64,000 nucleotides of DNA from SMWD01 sp964629475 (GCA_964629475.1 CAZVQW010000016.1:1-64000); one strand, 5' to 3'; positions 51,282 to 60,382 are shown, counted from the stretch's first letter. The notes: generated by a model from the sequence alone, not told the origin. Translations and numbers: made by a program.

Positions 51282-52364
51282 ATGAGAATCGGCTACCTGA
51301 TTGATACCAACAAAGGGGACTACGACCAACCACTGCCCGGGCGGGAAGATGCTGCCACCACTCTGGAGGCCATGATCGAGGAGGGGGTTCTGGCTGAGAA
51401 GGCTGGTTTTCACTCAATCCAGGTGCCGGATCGGCACGGTCGTACCGAGTCGTACTTCGGGTCGCCGCTGAACTTGCTGACGATACTCGCGCATGAGACC
51501 GAAAAGGTTGCCCTCGGTTCGTATTGCCTGGTCAATACGCTGTATCACCCGATGCACGTCGCCGAGCAGTGCGCCATCATCGACAACATCTCCCGAGGGC
51601 GCCTCTACATGACCTGGGGCCGCGGCTACCATGCGGGCTACTGGGGCCAGTTCGGCATCCCCGAGGAACGGATGCTCGGTCGCTTCCTCGATAGTGTCCG
51701 CCTGATTGAAAAGGCACTTGAATCGAAGGGCCGACGTTTCAATTGGGACAGCGACTTCCACCAGGTTCGCGACGGTCTTCTGTCCCCGCATTGTTACCAG
51801 CAGCCACGTTTCCCGTTCTGGGGCAGCGGCCAGCTACCGGCGGCCATCGAACGGTGTGGTGCGTACGCCGATGCATGGACCTGTGATCAATTCCCGATCC
51901 TGCCCGCGGTTTGGGCTCAGCAGGCGGGCGCCTACCGCGCCAGGGCGGCGGAACATGGCAAGCGACCGTTCATCGTGCTGATGCGCGACGGCTGGACGGC
52001 AGCCAGTTCCGGGCAGGCAGACGCGGAGTTCGGATCACACTACGTCGCCGAGATGCGATTCTATTGTGCCCAGGGGATCCTCGCTCACCATCCGCAGTTC
52101 GACTCACCGGAGAAGATCACCCTGGAAACGGCTCGAGAGCACGTGGTATTAGGCACGCCTGCGCAGTGCCGGGAGCGCCTTGAGTGGTATCACGAAGAAC
52201 TGGGCGTGGACTACTTCACGATGCGTTTTCGAATGGTGACCGGGCCATCGTTCGAAGCTACGCGCGACCAGATCCTCCGTTTTGGCGAGGAAGTCGTGCA
52301 ACCTCTGCACCGTAAGTACCCGCCGCTCGACCATCCGGCGATTCCGGAAGCCTGTCGCTGGTAA
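51282..52364 (+). CDS. LLM-class flavin-dependent oxidoreductase
   Basis: A 360-residue luciferase-family barrel ('RIGYLIDTNKGD', 'AEKAGFHSIQVPDRHGR', 'RGRLYMTWGRGYHAGYWGQF', 'YFTMRFRMVTGPSFEATRDQ'). GAGGGGCGGC precedes the ATG. It probably oxidises the cluster's substrate using FMNH2 or F420H2; the reductase partner is not in the window. Related to the products at 39890 and 54542. Confidence 0.88.
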   Translation: MRIGYLIDTNKGDYDQPLPGREDAATTLEAMIEEGVLAEKAGFHSIQVPDRHGRTESYFGSPLNLLTILAHETEKVALGSYCLVNTLYHPMHVAEQCAIIDNISRGRLYMTWGRGYHAGYWGQFGIPEERMLGRFLDSVRLIEKALESKGRRFNWDSDFHQVRDGLLSPHCYQQPRFPFWGSGQLPAAIERCGAYADAWTCDQFPILPAVWAQQAGAYRARAAEHGKRPFIVLMRDGWTAASSGQADAEFGSHYVAEMRFYCAQGILAHHPQFDSPEKITLETAREHVVLGTPAQCRERLEWYHEELGVDYFTMRFRMVTGPSFEATRDQILRFGEEVVQPLHRKYPPLDHPAIPEACRW

Positions 52365-52411
52365 GGAACGATCGCATGCTCTTTCTCTTTGCATGGACAC
52401 TGGAGTGACGA

Positions 52412-52843
52412 ATGACTGACGCGAAGATTACTTACCGTGGTGTGGTGTACCCCTGGCAGTGCGATGGCATGGGGCACTTCACGACACGTCAATACATGGC
52501 CATGTTCGATGAAGCAGGCTGGCATTTTCTCTACGAAGTCGGTTTCGATCCGCGCCTGATCAAGGAGAAGAACATCGGCTGGGCCGATGTCCGTCATGAA
52601 ATCGAATATTTGACAGAGGTGCGCGAGGGTGAACTGGTGTTGATCGAAAGCAGACCTTTATGTGTCGGCAATAAGTCAATCCAGTATCAGCTGGAGATGA
52701 AATCCGTTACGAACGGTGAGACCTGCGCCAGGCTGACCGGAATCTGCGTGCAGTTCGATCTGGTCGAGCGATGCGCCATACCTGTCCTGCCGGAAGTCCG
52801 TGAGCGGATTGTGGCGTGGCTGGATCACCCCGAGGGGTCGTAG
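52412..52843 (+). CDS. 4-hydroxybenzoyl-CoA thioesterase-type hotdog thioesterase
   Basis: A 143-residue single hotdog protein with the YbgC/4HBT active-site pattern 'YPWQCDGMGHFTTRQYMAMF' (Asp in 'CDGMGH'). It hydrolyses a CoA thioester in this pathway or recovers CoA from dead-end esters. It is followed after 4 bases by the IpdA-like gene. Confidence 0.85.
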   Translation: MTDAKITYRGVVYPWQCDGMGHFTTRQYMAMFDEAGWHFLYEVGFDPRLIKEKNIGWADVRHEIEYLTEVREGELVLIESRPLCVGNKSIQYQLEMKSVTNGETCARLTGICVQFDLVERCAIPVLPEVRERIVAWLDHPEGS

Positions 52844-52847
52844 GGTC

Positions 52848-53729
52848 TTGGAGAAAAAACTGAACATTGAGGCAGCGGCCGCCCTGGTGCCGGACGGGAG
52901 CACGATTGCTCTGGGCGGGCTGTCAATGAATTCTTCACCCATGGCGCTGGTGCGCGAGCTCATCCGCCAGGAGAAAAGAGATCTGACGGTGGTCGCCATC
53001 GTGAATGGCCTGGCGGTCGACTGGCTTGCGGCGGCGGGTTGTGTACGCCGGGTGTTGACCGGTTTGGTCAGCTTCGAAGGGATGGGTCTGGCGCCTAACT
53101 TCCGTCATGCGGTTGAGTCCGGAATGCTCGCGGTCGAGGAGTATTCAGAGTATTTGTTGATTGCCCGCCTCAGGGCCGCGGCGACGAACCTGCCCTTCAT
53201 GCCGACGAAAGCCGGTCTGGGTACCGATGTACTCGCCCTTCACCCGGACACCACTCGCTTGGAAACGGATCCGGTCACCGGTGAAGCCTACGTCGCGTGT
53301 ACTCCCCTGCCGGTGGACATTGCCATCGTTCATGCGCATGCCGCGGACGGGTTCGGAAATGTGCGGGTCGATCCGAAGCTGGTTTGGATGGACAACGAAA
53401 TAGTGAATGCGGCCGGGACGACGATTGTTACCGTAGAGAAGATTATTCCTCACCGCGAATTTGTTGCCGAGCCTCATCGAACAACCTACCCCCGGTTCAT
53501 CGTCGACGCCGTGGTCGAGGTTCCGTGGGGGGCGTATCCGACGTCCTGTTTTCCCCGCTACACTCACGACAAGGAATTTTTCGCTGCTTATTCGACAGCG
53601 GCCAGGGCGCCTGCGCAGTTTCAGCAATATTTTTCCGAGCAAGTCCTCGGACCCGAGACACACGCCGCCTTTCTGCAGGCAAACGGCGGCGTGGGTACAG
53701 TGATGCGCATTCGCAGGCGAACGACATGA
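52848..53729 (+). CDS. CoA-transferase family alpha subunit (IpdA/GctA-like), second copy
   Basis: I start this at the TTG at 52848, 4 bases after the thioesterase stop; an open frame begins earlier inside the thioesterase gene but is not alignable. 293 residues with 'SPMALVRELIRQEKRDLTVV', 'FMPTKAGLGTD' and 'VDAVVEVPWGAYPTS', the same landmarks as the protein at 21471-22364. Its stop overlaps the beta-subunit ATG. Confidence 0.82.
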   Translation: MEKKLNIEAAAALVPDGSTIALGGLSMNSSPMALVRELIRQEKRDLTVVAIVNGLAVDWLAAAGCVRRVLTGLVSFEGMGLAPNFRHAVESGMLAVEEYSEYLLIARLRAAATNLPFMPTKAGLGTDVLALHPDTTRLETDPVTGEAYVACTPLPVDIAIVHAHAADGFGNVRVDPKLVWMDNEIVNAAGTTIVTVEKIIPHREFVAEPHRTTYPRFIVDAVVEVPWGAYPTSCFPRYTHDKEFFAAYSTAARAPAQFQQYFSEQVLGPETHAAFLQANGGVGTVMRIRRRTT

Positions 53730-54526
53730 GCCCGGTACCAGCAACCGCAGGCTATACCACCGATGAGTTAATGATCGTCACCCTCGCCCGGCAGTTCGAT
53801 AATTTCACCCGGGCATTCAACGGCGCCGTATCATTCATACCCGTCTGTGCCTATCTGCTGGCGAGAAAGACCCATGCGCCCGATCTCGTCTGGGCGGCAT
53901 CATCCATTGCGATCGATGCGGATCCCGCCCGCCTGGGCGAGTCCACGCTTTCGGACTCGATCTGGGAGGGTGCGGCGATGCTTTCCAACTCTCCATTTGA
54001 TTTCTGGGTATTCGCTCAAGGCAGGCGTTACAACACGTTCGCATTTCGCGGCGCGCAGATCGATCGATTCGGCAACGTGAATAACACGGTGATTGGCTCG
54101 TACGATCAACCAAAAGTCAGATTACCCGGTGGCGGTGGGATGGCTGATCTGGGTTGTATGGTTCCGGACATTTATCTTTGGAGCACAACCCACAACCCGA
54201 AGATATTTGTGGAAAAACTCGACTTCCGATCCGGGATCGGCTGGGGTGATGGAGGCAATCACCGTGAGGCACTGGGCTTACCAGGAGGTCCCAGGCTCTG
54301 CGTAACCAACCTGTGCGTGATGGATTTTCATCCGCAGTCGAAGGCTATGCGGCTGAAGAGCCTGCATCCGGAGGTCAGCGTCGCAACGGTGCGGGAGTCG
54401 ACTGGCTTCGAGGTGCTGTTACCCGAATGCGAGGTTCCGCTCACCGATCCACCGGGGGAGGAGGAGCTGCGCATCCTGCGCGAAGAGGTCGATCCCACAT
54501 CCATGCGCCTGCGTGAGTTTAAGTAG
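53726..54526 (+). CDS. CoA-transferase family beta subunit (IpdB/GctB-like), catalytic Glu absent, second copy
   Basis: 266 residues from the ATG at 53726 overlapping the alpha stop (ATGA); upstream open frame is a shadow of the alpha gene. Landmarks 'GAQIDRFGNVNNTVIG', 'LGLPGGPRLCVTNLCVMDFH' and 'RILREEVDPTSM'. The position of the catalytic Glu is Ser59 in 'HAPDLVWAASSIA'. It is a paralogue of 22361-23188. Probably a hydrolytic ring- or C-C-cleaving enzyme like IpdAB, not a transferase; this is inference from the missing Glu. Confidence 0.83.
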   Translation: MSPVPATAGYTTDELMIVTLARQFDNFTRAFNGAVSFIPVCAYLLARKTHAPDLVWAASSIAIDADPARLGESTLSDSIWEGAAMLSNSPFDFWVFAQGRRYNTFAFRGAQIDRFGNVNNTVIGSYDQPKVRLPGGGGMADLGCMVPDIYLWSTTHNPKIFVEKLDFRSGIGWGDGGNHREALGLPGGPRLCVTNLCVMDFHPQSKAMRLKSLHPEVSVATVRESTGFEVLLPECEVPLTDPPGEEELRILREEVDPTSMRLREFK

Positions 54527-54541
54527 TCGCGCCCGACGCAA

Positions 54542-55576
54542 ATGAAGTTCGGACTGATCCTGCCCATTCAGATCAAGGGTGCGAGCCTGGATCAGCTCTG
54601 GGTGGAATTGCGCAAGGAAACTCTGGCCGCCGAAGCAGCTGGCTTCGATGCGGTGTTTCTGCCTGAATTCCATCAGGCCAGGGGCGGCGCCCTGGTTTCG
54701 CCGCTGCTGATCAGTGCCAGCCTCCTGCAGGGTACCGAACGAATCCGTTTCGGGACCAGTGTGCTCGCCGCGCCACTTCACCATCCGGTGCGCCTGGCCG
54801 AGGATGCCCTGATGCTGGACTGGATAAGCCGGGGTCGCTTTATTCTCGGTCTGGGCATTGGCCATCTGCCCGATGATTTTGCGGCGTTTGGAATGCAGCA
54901 TCGGGATCGGGCAGCTCAGTTCGACGAGTTCCTCGATGTGGTCGAGTCGTGTTTTTCGGCACATCCCTTCGAACACGAGGGTACTCACTTCAAGCTGAAA
55001 GCGGCAATCACGCCGCCGCCGTATACGCAGCCTCGGCCACCGGTCTGGATCGGTGCTCATGGTGCTGCGGGCATCGACCGGGCGGCACAGCGGGCCGACC
55101 GGTGGTTGTGCGACCCGCAACGTGATATCCCGACCGTCGGGCGGCTTGCCGATTATTATCGGCAGCGCTGCGAGTTCGCCGGCAAACCTGCCCGGATCGC
55201 ACTCTTTCGCGAGGCCTGGATTGCTGACTCACGTTTAGAGTGTGAGCGAATCTGGGGTCCGCATGCGCTGGCGGTTCACCGGCTCTACTACAAGGTGGGC
55301 GCCTACCATCGCAGATATGAACCCTGGGTCGACGAGGTACGAGAACGCGACCGGTTTTCCTTCGATCTGGTTTCCCGCGACCGCTTTCTGTACGGCTCAG
55401 GGGAAGACATCGTTACCGACGTGCAACGCTGGTCAGAAATCACCGGTGCCGATTACATTGCCGTGCGGATGCGCCATCCCGGCGGTCCGCCGCACGATGC
55501 GGTCATGGAGGCCATTGCCCGATTTGGCGAAGAAGTGATCCGCGCGCCGGCATGGGACCGCTCCATGTCTATATAA
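54542..55576 (+). CDS. LLM-class flavin-dependent oxidoreductase
   Basis: A 344-residue luciferase-family protein ('KFGLILPIQIKGASLDQLW', 'AAEAAGFDAVFLPEFHQARG', 'RGRFILGLGIGHLPDDFAAF', 'YIAVRMRHPGGPPHDAV'). It starts 15 bases after the IpdB-like gene without a strong ribosome site. Last gene of the 13-gene plus-strand cluster; convergent with an acyl-CoA dehydrogenase. Confidence 0.87.
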   Translation: MKFGLILPIQIKGASLDQLWVELRKETLAAEAAGFDAVFLPEFHQARGGALVSPLLISASLLQGTERIRFGTSVLAAPLHHPVRLAEDALMLDWISRGRFILGLGIGHLPDDFAAFGMQHRDRAAQFDEFLDVVESCFSAHPFEHEGTHFKLKAAITPPPYTQPRPPVWIGAHGAAGIDRAAQRADRWLCDPQRDIPTVGRLADYYRQRCEFAGKPARIALFREAWIADSRLECERIWGPHALAVHRLYYKVGAYHRRYEPWVDEVRERDRFSFDLVSRDRFLYGSGEDIVTDVQRWSEITGADYIAVRMRHPGGPPHDAVMEAIARFGEEVIRAPAWDRSMSI

Positions 55577-55596
55577 ACATGAGAATCTCGCTGCTA

Positions 55597-56760
55597 TCAG
55601 AATGACCGCGGCAAATCCAGGCCCTCGGCAATCATGTTTCGCGCCATCTCGTTACTGACCGGGCCGATGCGCAGCAGCCGCGCGTCGCGCCAGTAACGCT
55701 GCATATCCGTTTCCGCCGAATAGCCCATGCCCCCCAGGATTGAAATACCCAGATCGGCTGCCTTGCAGGCGTATTCAGAGGCCAGCGTCTTGGTCATCGC
55801 TGCCTCCATCACGCACGGGCGCCCCTGAGATTGCAGCCAGGCAGCGTTGTACAGCATCAATTCCGTCTGCTTCTGCCACATCGCAATATCGGCGACGTAG
55901 TGCTGCAGTGACTGGAACTCACCGATCAGTCGGCCGAACGCGCGACGACTGTTCAGATGCTCAATGGCGTCCTCCAATACCCCGTCGATCATGCCGAGGC
56001 ACATGGCGGACATCATGATGCGCTCGTTGTTCAGCGTATTGGTCGTGTCTTTCCAGACCTTACCCGGTTCGCCCAGCAGCAGGTCGTCCGGTACGAAAAC
56101 ATTTTCGAGACCAATCGTGCAGGAACTCAGCGCTCGCATCCCCAGTTTGGGGAGCGGGGTTGTCGTGACGCCCTCGCTTTCGCGCGGTACGAAGAACAGC
56201 GATATGCCGTCGGATCTTCGTTTCACATCCTTGTCGCTGCGGGCCATCAGTAGCAGATAGTCAGCGGTATCCGCAGTAGTGCTCCAGATCTTCTCGCCGT
56301 TGATGACCCAGCCGTCGTCTACTTTCCTGGCTTCGGTCTTCATACCGCCCAGCAGATCGGTGCCGCCCCCGGCTTCGGTAAAACTGATGGCGGTACTCAA
56401 CTCGCCGGCGGCCATTTTCGGCAGGAAGCGGCGCTTTTGTTCTTCCGAGCCGTAATAGCCGATGGATTTGGTTCCGGAAAAAGAGGTGATGCCCCAGATC
56501 CAGCCCAGGCCGGCGGCATTGCGGGCGAATTCGCGCATGAAAATTGCCTGAATGACGATATCACCGCCCAGGCCATCGTATTCTTCCGGAACACCGATTC
56601 CATGGAAGCCACCTTCGGCGAGCTTGTCCCACAGTTCCTGCGGATATTCATGTTCCTTGCGTTCCAGCTCCCGGCACCAGGCTTTTGGACACTCGTTGTC
56701 CACCCATCTACGGACCGAATCACGGAATAACTCCTGTTCTTCGTTGAGCTGAAAATTCAT
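55597..56760 (-). CDS. Acyl-CoA dehydrogenase
   Basis: The ATG at 56760, with GGAG 8 bases upstream and the usual ACAD start 'MNFQLNEEQELFRDSVRRWV', is preferred over a start 18 codons earlier; 387 residues. 'ISFTEAGGGTDLLGGMKT', 'RRAFGRLIGEFQSLQHYVAD' and a C-terminal 'LRIGPVSNEMARNMIAEG', where the 'YEGT' Glu is replaced by Pro-Val. This variant is common in ACADs with the base elsewhere. Divergent from the FAD oxidoreductase. Confidence 0.9.
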   Translation of the reverse strand: MNFQLNEEQELFRDSVRRWVDNECPKAWCRELERKEHEYPQELWDKLAEGGFHGIGVPEEYDGLGGDIVIQAIFMREFARNAAGLGWIWGITSFSGTKSIGYYGSEEQKRRFLPKMAAGELSTAISFTEAGGGTDLLGGMKTEARKVDDGWVINGEKIWSTTADTADYLLLMARSDKDVKRRSDGISLFFVPRESEGVTTTPLPKLGMRALSSCTIGLENVFVPDDLLLGEPGKVWKDTTNTLNNERIMMSAMCLGMIDGVLEDAIEHLNSRRAFGRLIGEFQSLQHYVADIAMWQKQTELMLYNAAWLQSQGRPCVMEAAMTKTLASEYACKAADLGISILGGMGYSAETDMQRYWRDARLLRIGPVSNEMARNMIAEGLDLPRSF

Positions 56761-56986
56761 GGCTATACTCCGCTGGTTATGCTTTCGGCCCACATGACAG
56801 AGTCTCGATGGCACGGTGTATTAATGGCTATATACTAGCCACAACTGACTATTATTACCACAAAATATCTTCCAATTATCGATTATATCCATTATATTAT
56901 TGATGAATACGGCGATTAGTATCTGCCAGAAAAGCAAACTAATTATACAGCCAATATTGTTTAATTTCAGCTGAGGATCAAGTGGC
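56761..56986. promoter_or_regulatory. A/T-rich divergent promoter region
   Basis: 226 bases between divergent ACAD and FAD-oxidoreductase genes, strongly A/T-rich between 56815 and 56965. It contains the TGGCTA-TATAC-TAGCCA repeat listed separately and several TATA-like hexamers; no gene. Confidence 0.5.
56825..56841. promoter_or_regulatory. Operator-like inverted repeat
   Basis: TGGCTATATACTAGCCA: perfect 6-base arms with a 5-base spacer, about 65 bases upstream of the ACAD start, in a divergent promoter region. Regulator unknown. Confidence 0.45.
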
Positions 56987-58378
56987 ATGGCAAAGTACGA
57001 TGTGGTGATAATCGGAGCCGGAGCGGCGGGGTTGTCGGCCGGTGCGCTCCTTGCCAAAGCAGGCAAATCGGTCCTTGTCTGCGAGAAGGGCCAGTATCTC
57101 GGTGGCCGTGCGCTCGCTGTGGAGGATGAGGGCTATACGGTCAATCTCGGCGGACACCTCATCGAGGATGGAGGCTCGGGAATTACCAAGATTTTCGAGA
57201 ATGTCGGCAAAGAGCTGGTCCATGGCAAGGTCAGCGCGGAAATGCCGGTCTGGGATCACGAGAAGAACCAGTGGGGCTCCATACGAGACCGCTATTCAAC
57301 CGACAAGACGGAACTGAAAAAAGTTATCAAGGCGTTGGTGGAGACACCATGGGAAGAACTCGATAACTGGGATGACCGGAATCTGCGCGACTGGATCCAT
57401 CAGCATACGAAGGATCAGGGTGTCGTCGATCTGTTCGAGTTTCTCGCGGTTCTGGAGTGCCTCACGGACGAGCCCGGTGATCATTCCGCCAGTGACAACC
57501 TCTATGTTCGCAAGATGCACTACCAGGAGCGCCGGATGGCGGCTTATTCATGCTGGCCTGAACAGGGCTGGGGTGGCATCTGGCAAGATCTGGCCGATGC
57601 ATGCCGTGAACATGGAGGTGAGGTTCGCCTCAATACCGCGGTCAGCCGGGTCGTCGTCGAAAACCGTAAGGTCCGGGCCGTCGAGGTACCCCGGGAACCG
57701 CGCATTCTACCCAATGAGGCATTCGAGGTTGAGACTATCGAGACCGAATGCGTGATTTCCACGCTGCCCGTGTGGAACGTGCTCGACGTCGTGTCCGAAA
57801 AAGATTTACCGGACTGGTACGCCGGACAGATCCGCTATCTTGCCCAGGACCAGTTCAGGGTTGCGTGGCTCGGGCTCTATATTGCGACGGAAGAGCCGGT
57901 TCATCTCTACGATCCGCGTGAACTGTCGACCTGGATACATGATCCCGTTGCCGGTCTGCCGGGGTTCTTCTTCACACAATCGAATATGGATCCGAGCACG
58001 GCGCCGGACGGCAAACACCTTCATGTAATGGGCGGGGTGATCCCCGGCAGCAAGGGGCGCGACAAAGATTATATTCGTGATACTTTCGACAAGTTCGAGA
58101 AGGGCATGGGCATCATGTATCCCGCATTGGCGCAGCCGATCTGGCGGCGCCGGCACCTGGTGTATGAGCCGGCGTTCGGCGTCATCCAGAAGCCCTGCAT
58201 GGTGGGTTCGTTTCGGCCTCACTGGCGCGCCCCGACGGTTGAGGGCCTGTATTTCGCCAGCGAGACCTTTAAGAGCCGGGGGATCGGTGTCGATCGTGCG
58301 GCCCGGGCTGCGCTGACCTGTGTCGAGGATTATCTTGGTGAACGGTTGCCCGGCTTCGAGGAAACGTGGCGCTACTGA
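56987..58378 (+). CDS. FAD-dependent phytoene-desaturase-like oxidoreductase
   Basis: A 463-residue protein with the N-terminal dinucleotide motif 'VVIIGAGAAGLSAGALLAKA' (Gly-rich loop 11-16), 'YLGGRALAVEDEGYTVNLGG' and a C-terminal 'GLYFASETFKSRGIGVDRAA' FAD-contact segment. The group includes carotenoid desaturases and uncharacterised retinol/terpenoid saturases. It may dehydrogenate or saturate a polyisoprenoid- or ring-type substrate. It has its own divergent promoter; an imperfect hairpin (58386-58404, GTAGGT/ACCTAC) follows the stop. Confidence 0.82.
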   Translation: MAKYDVVIIGAGAAGLSAGALLAKAGKSVLVCEKGQYLGGRALAVEDEGYTVNLGGHLIEDGGSGITKIFENVGKELVHGKVSAEMPVWDHEKNQWGSIRDRYSTDKTELKKVIKALVETPWEELDNWDDRNLRDWIHQHTKDQGVVDLFEFLAVLECLTDEPGDHSASDNLYVRKMHYQERRMAAYSCWPEQGWGGIWQDLADACREHGGEVRLNTAVSRVVVENRKVRAVEVPREPRILPNEAFEVETIETECVISTLPVWNVLDVVSEKDLPDWYAGQIRYLAQDQFRVAWLGLYIATEEPVHLYDPRELSTWIHDPVAGLPGFFFTQSNMDPSTAPDGKHLHVMGGVIPGSKGRDKDYIRDTFDKFEKGMGIMYPALAQPIWRRRHLVYEPAFGVIQKPCMVGSFRPHWRAPTVEGLYFASETFKSRGIGVDRAARAALTCVEDYLGERLPGFEETWRY

Positions 58379-58496
58379 GTTCAAAGTAGGTAAGAGGGAC
58401 CTACCCGATTCAGCGTCTGGCCGGGGTTAAAGCCCGCAATCTGGGCTCACCGGTCAGGGTTATTATAGGAAAGTTCCTGTTTCTTTGGAGAGAAAA

Positions 58497-59417
58497 ATGA
58501 CCGCCGATAAAATGTTGAACGGCAAAGTCATTGTCGTCACCGGTGCCGGCCGTGGCATAGGCCGTGCGATCGCAATGATGATTGCGGACCGGGGGGCTAA
58601 GGTCGTGGTCAATGACCTGGGTGGCAGTGCCAGTGGCGAAGGTGCAGACACCGGCCCGGCCGCCGATGTCGTCGAGGAGATCACCGCCCTCGGTGGCGAG
58701 GCCGTTGCCAGCTTCAACAGCGTGGCTGAATGGGATGCTGCCCACGAGATCATTCAAACTGCCGTCGATAACTTTGGCCGGATTGACGGTGTGGTCAATA
58801 ATGCAGGTATTCTGCGTGATACTATCTTCCACAAGATGACGGAAGAACAGTTCGACCTCGTCATTAACGTGCATTTGAAGGGCTCGTTCAACATGAGCCG
58901 TGCCTGCGCACCTCATTTCCGTGAACAAAAGAGTGGCTGCCTGGTGCACATGACTTCCACCTCCGGCCTGATCGGCAATCTCGGTCAGGCGAACTACATG
59001 GCCGCCAAGCTGGGTATCGTTGGATTGTCCAAGAGCATTGCGCTGGACATGGCCCGTTATAATGTGCGTTCGAATTGTATTTCGCCGTTTGCCTGGAGTC
59101 GCCTGTTCGGGAAGGTTCCCACGGAAACTCCGGAGCAGCAGGCCCGTGTGGAAAAGATCAAGGAAATGACGCCGGAAAAAATTGCACCGCTGGTCTGTGC
59201 GCTTTTCGGTGATGCCGCAAAGGATGTCTCCGGTCAGATTTTCGCAGTACGCAACAATGAAATCTTTCTGATGAGCCAGTCACGACCGATACGCACGGCG
59301 CACACGTCTGACGGATGGACTCCGGAATCGGTTAGTGAACGCGTTTTCAGTGCTTTCGGGCCATCCATGTATCCGCTGGATGTCACAGCGAGCGTGTTCG
59401 GTTGGGATCCGGTCTGA
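58497..59417 (+). CDS. Short-chain dehydrogenase, MFE-2/17beta-HSD4-like
   Basis: The ATG at 58497 (GGAGAG just upstream) is preferred over a start 4 codons earlier; 306 residues. 'TGAGRGIGRAIAMMIADRGA', 'VVVNDLGGSASGEGADTGPA', 'NNAGILRD' and 'YMAAK' match the dehydrogenase part of peroxisomal multifunctional enzyme 2 and ChsB1-type steroid enzymes. With the next gene it forms a split MFE-2: (3R)-hydroxyacyl-CoA dehydrogenase plus hydratase 2. Confidence 0.87.
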   Translation: MTADKMLNGKVIVVTGAGRGIGRAIAMMIADRGAKVVVNDLGGSASGEGADTGPAADVVEEITALGGEAVASFNSVAEWDAAHEIIQTAVDNFGRIDGVVNNAGILRDTIFHKMTEEQFDLVINVHLKGSFNMSRACAPHFREQKSGCLVHMTSTSGLIGNLGQANYMAAKLGIVGLSKSIALDMARYNVRSNCISPFAWSRLFGKVPTETPEQQARVEKIKEMTPEKIAPLVCALFGDAAKDVSGQIFAVRNNEIFLMSQSRPIRTAHTSDGWTPESVSERVFSAFGPSMYPLDVTASVFGWDPV

Positions 59418-59436
59418 GTCGGAGGGGAAACCGTAA

Positions 59437-60303
59437 GTGGCTTTCAGTTATGAGAAGCTGATCAACCGATCCTTCGAGGACGTCGTGCAACGCTACTCCT
59501 GGAGGGACTCTATAATATATGCGTTGGGGCTCGGTTTCGGATCCAGTCCAACCGATCCGGCCGAGTTACGGTTTGTCTATGAAGACGGGCTGGAAACTTT
59601 TCCGACCATGTCGGTGGTATTGGGACATCCCGGCCCCTGGATGGCCGATCAGGCGACCGGCATCGATATGGTGAAGGTGCTCCATGGTGAACAGAATCTT
59701 GAAATCCATCGGCCCCTCCCTGTGGAGGGCACCATCATTGGCCGCAACAGAGTCGTGGAGGTTGTTGACAAAGGGGCGGACAAAGGTGCCCTGATCAGTA
59801 TTGAGCGCAAGCTATTCGATGAGTCGACGGGAGACCTGTATTGCACACAGACGGCGGTCATTTTTGCTCGTGGCAACGGCGGTTTTGGCGGGCCGGTGAC
59901 CAGCAGTCCGAAACCTCACCGGTTACCCGACCGCTCGCCTGATGCCACGATCGATATACCTACCACTGCTCAGGCGGCGCTGCTCTACCGACTGAACGGC
60001 GATTACAATCCGTTACATGCAGATCCCGGGATTGCGGCAAAAGCAGGTTTCCAGTCACCGATCCTGCATGGCCTGGCAAGCTTCGGCGTGGCGGCACGAG
60101 CTGTGCTGAAGGGTTTTGATTGTGATGATCCAACTCGGCTGAAGAGCTTCAGCTTGCGGTTCTCATCTCCGGTCTATCCCGGCGAGACCATCAGCACGGA
60201 TTTGTGGCGCGACGGGCATGAAGTTTCATTTCGGTCACGGGTTGCGGCACGTGATGCAATAGTGCTCAACAATGGTCGGGCCGTTCTGGAAAGTAATCAC
60301 TAG
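59437..60303 (+). CDS. MaoC/hydratase-2 double-hotdog enoyl-CoA hydratase
   Basis: 288 residues from GTG 59437 with GGAGGGG 10 bases upstream. The hydratase-2 motif is complete in the second hotdog: 'YRLNGDYNPLHADPGIAAKA' then 'GFQSPILHGL', with the Asp/His dyad. It hydrates trans-2-enoyl-CoA to the (3R)-hydroxyacyl-CoA, which the SDR 19 bases upstream would oxidise. Length and motif equal the hydratase domain of MFE-2. Confidence 0.9.
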   Translation: MAFSYEKLINRSFEDVVQRYSWRDSIIYALGLGFGSSPTDPAELRFVYEDGLETFPTMSVVLGHPGPWMADQATGIDMVKVLHGEQNLEIHRPLPVEGTIIGRNRVVEVVDKGADKGALISIERKLFDESTGDLYCTQTAVIFARGNGGFGGPVTSSPKPHRLPDRSPDATIDIPTTAQAALLYRLNGDYNPLHADPGIAAKAGFQSPILHGLASFGVAARAVLKGFDCDDPTRLKSFSLRFSSPVYPGETISTDLWRDGHEVSFRSRVAARDAIVLNNGRAVLESNH

Positions 60304-60382
60304 CTGCTTTACATAATCGCAGAATTAACAATAAGATCTGCCACTATCTTCGCCCTGCATCTGATACGCTCGGATCAGCGAT

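Noticed and set aside
50306..51283. 325-codon minus-strand open frame opposite the second DUF7064-like gene
   Set aside because: The plus-strand protein has a full-length paralogue in the cluster, which the antisense frame does not.
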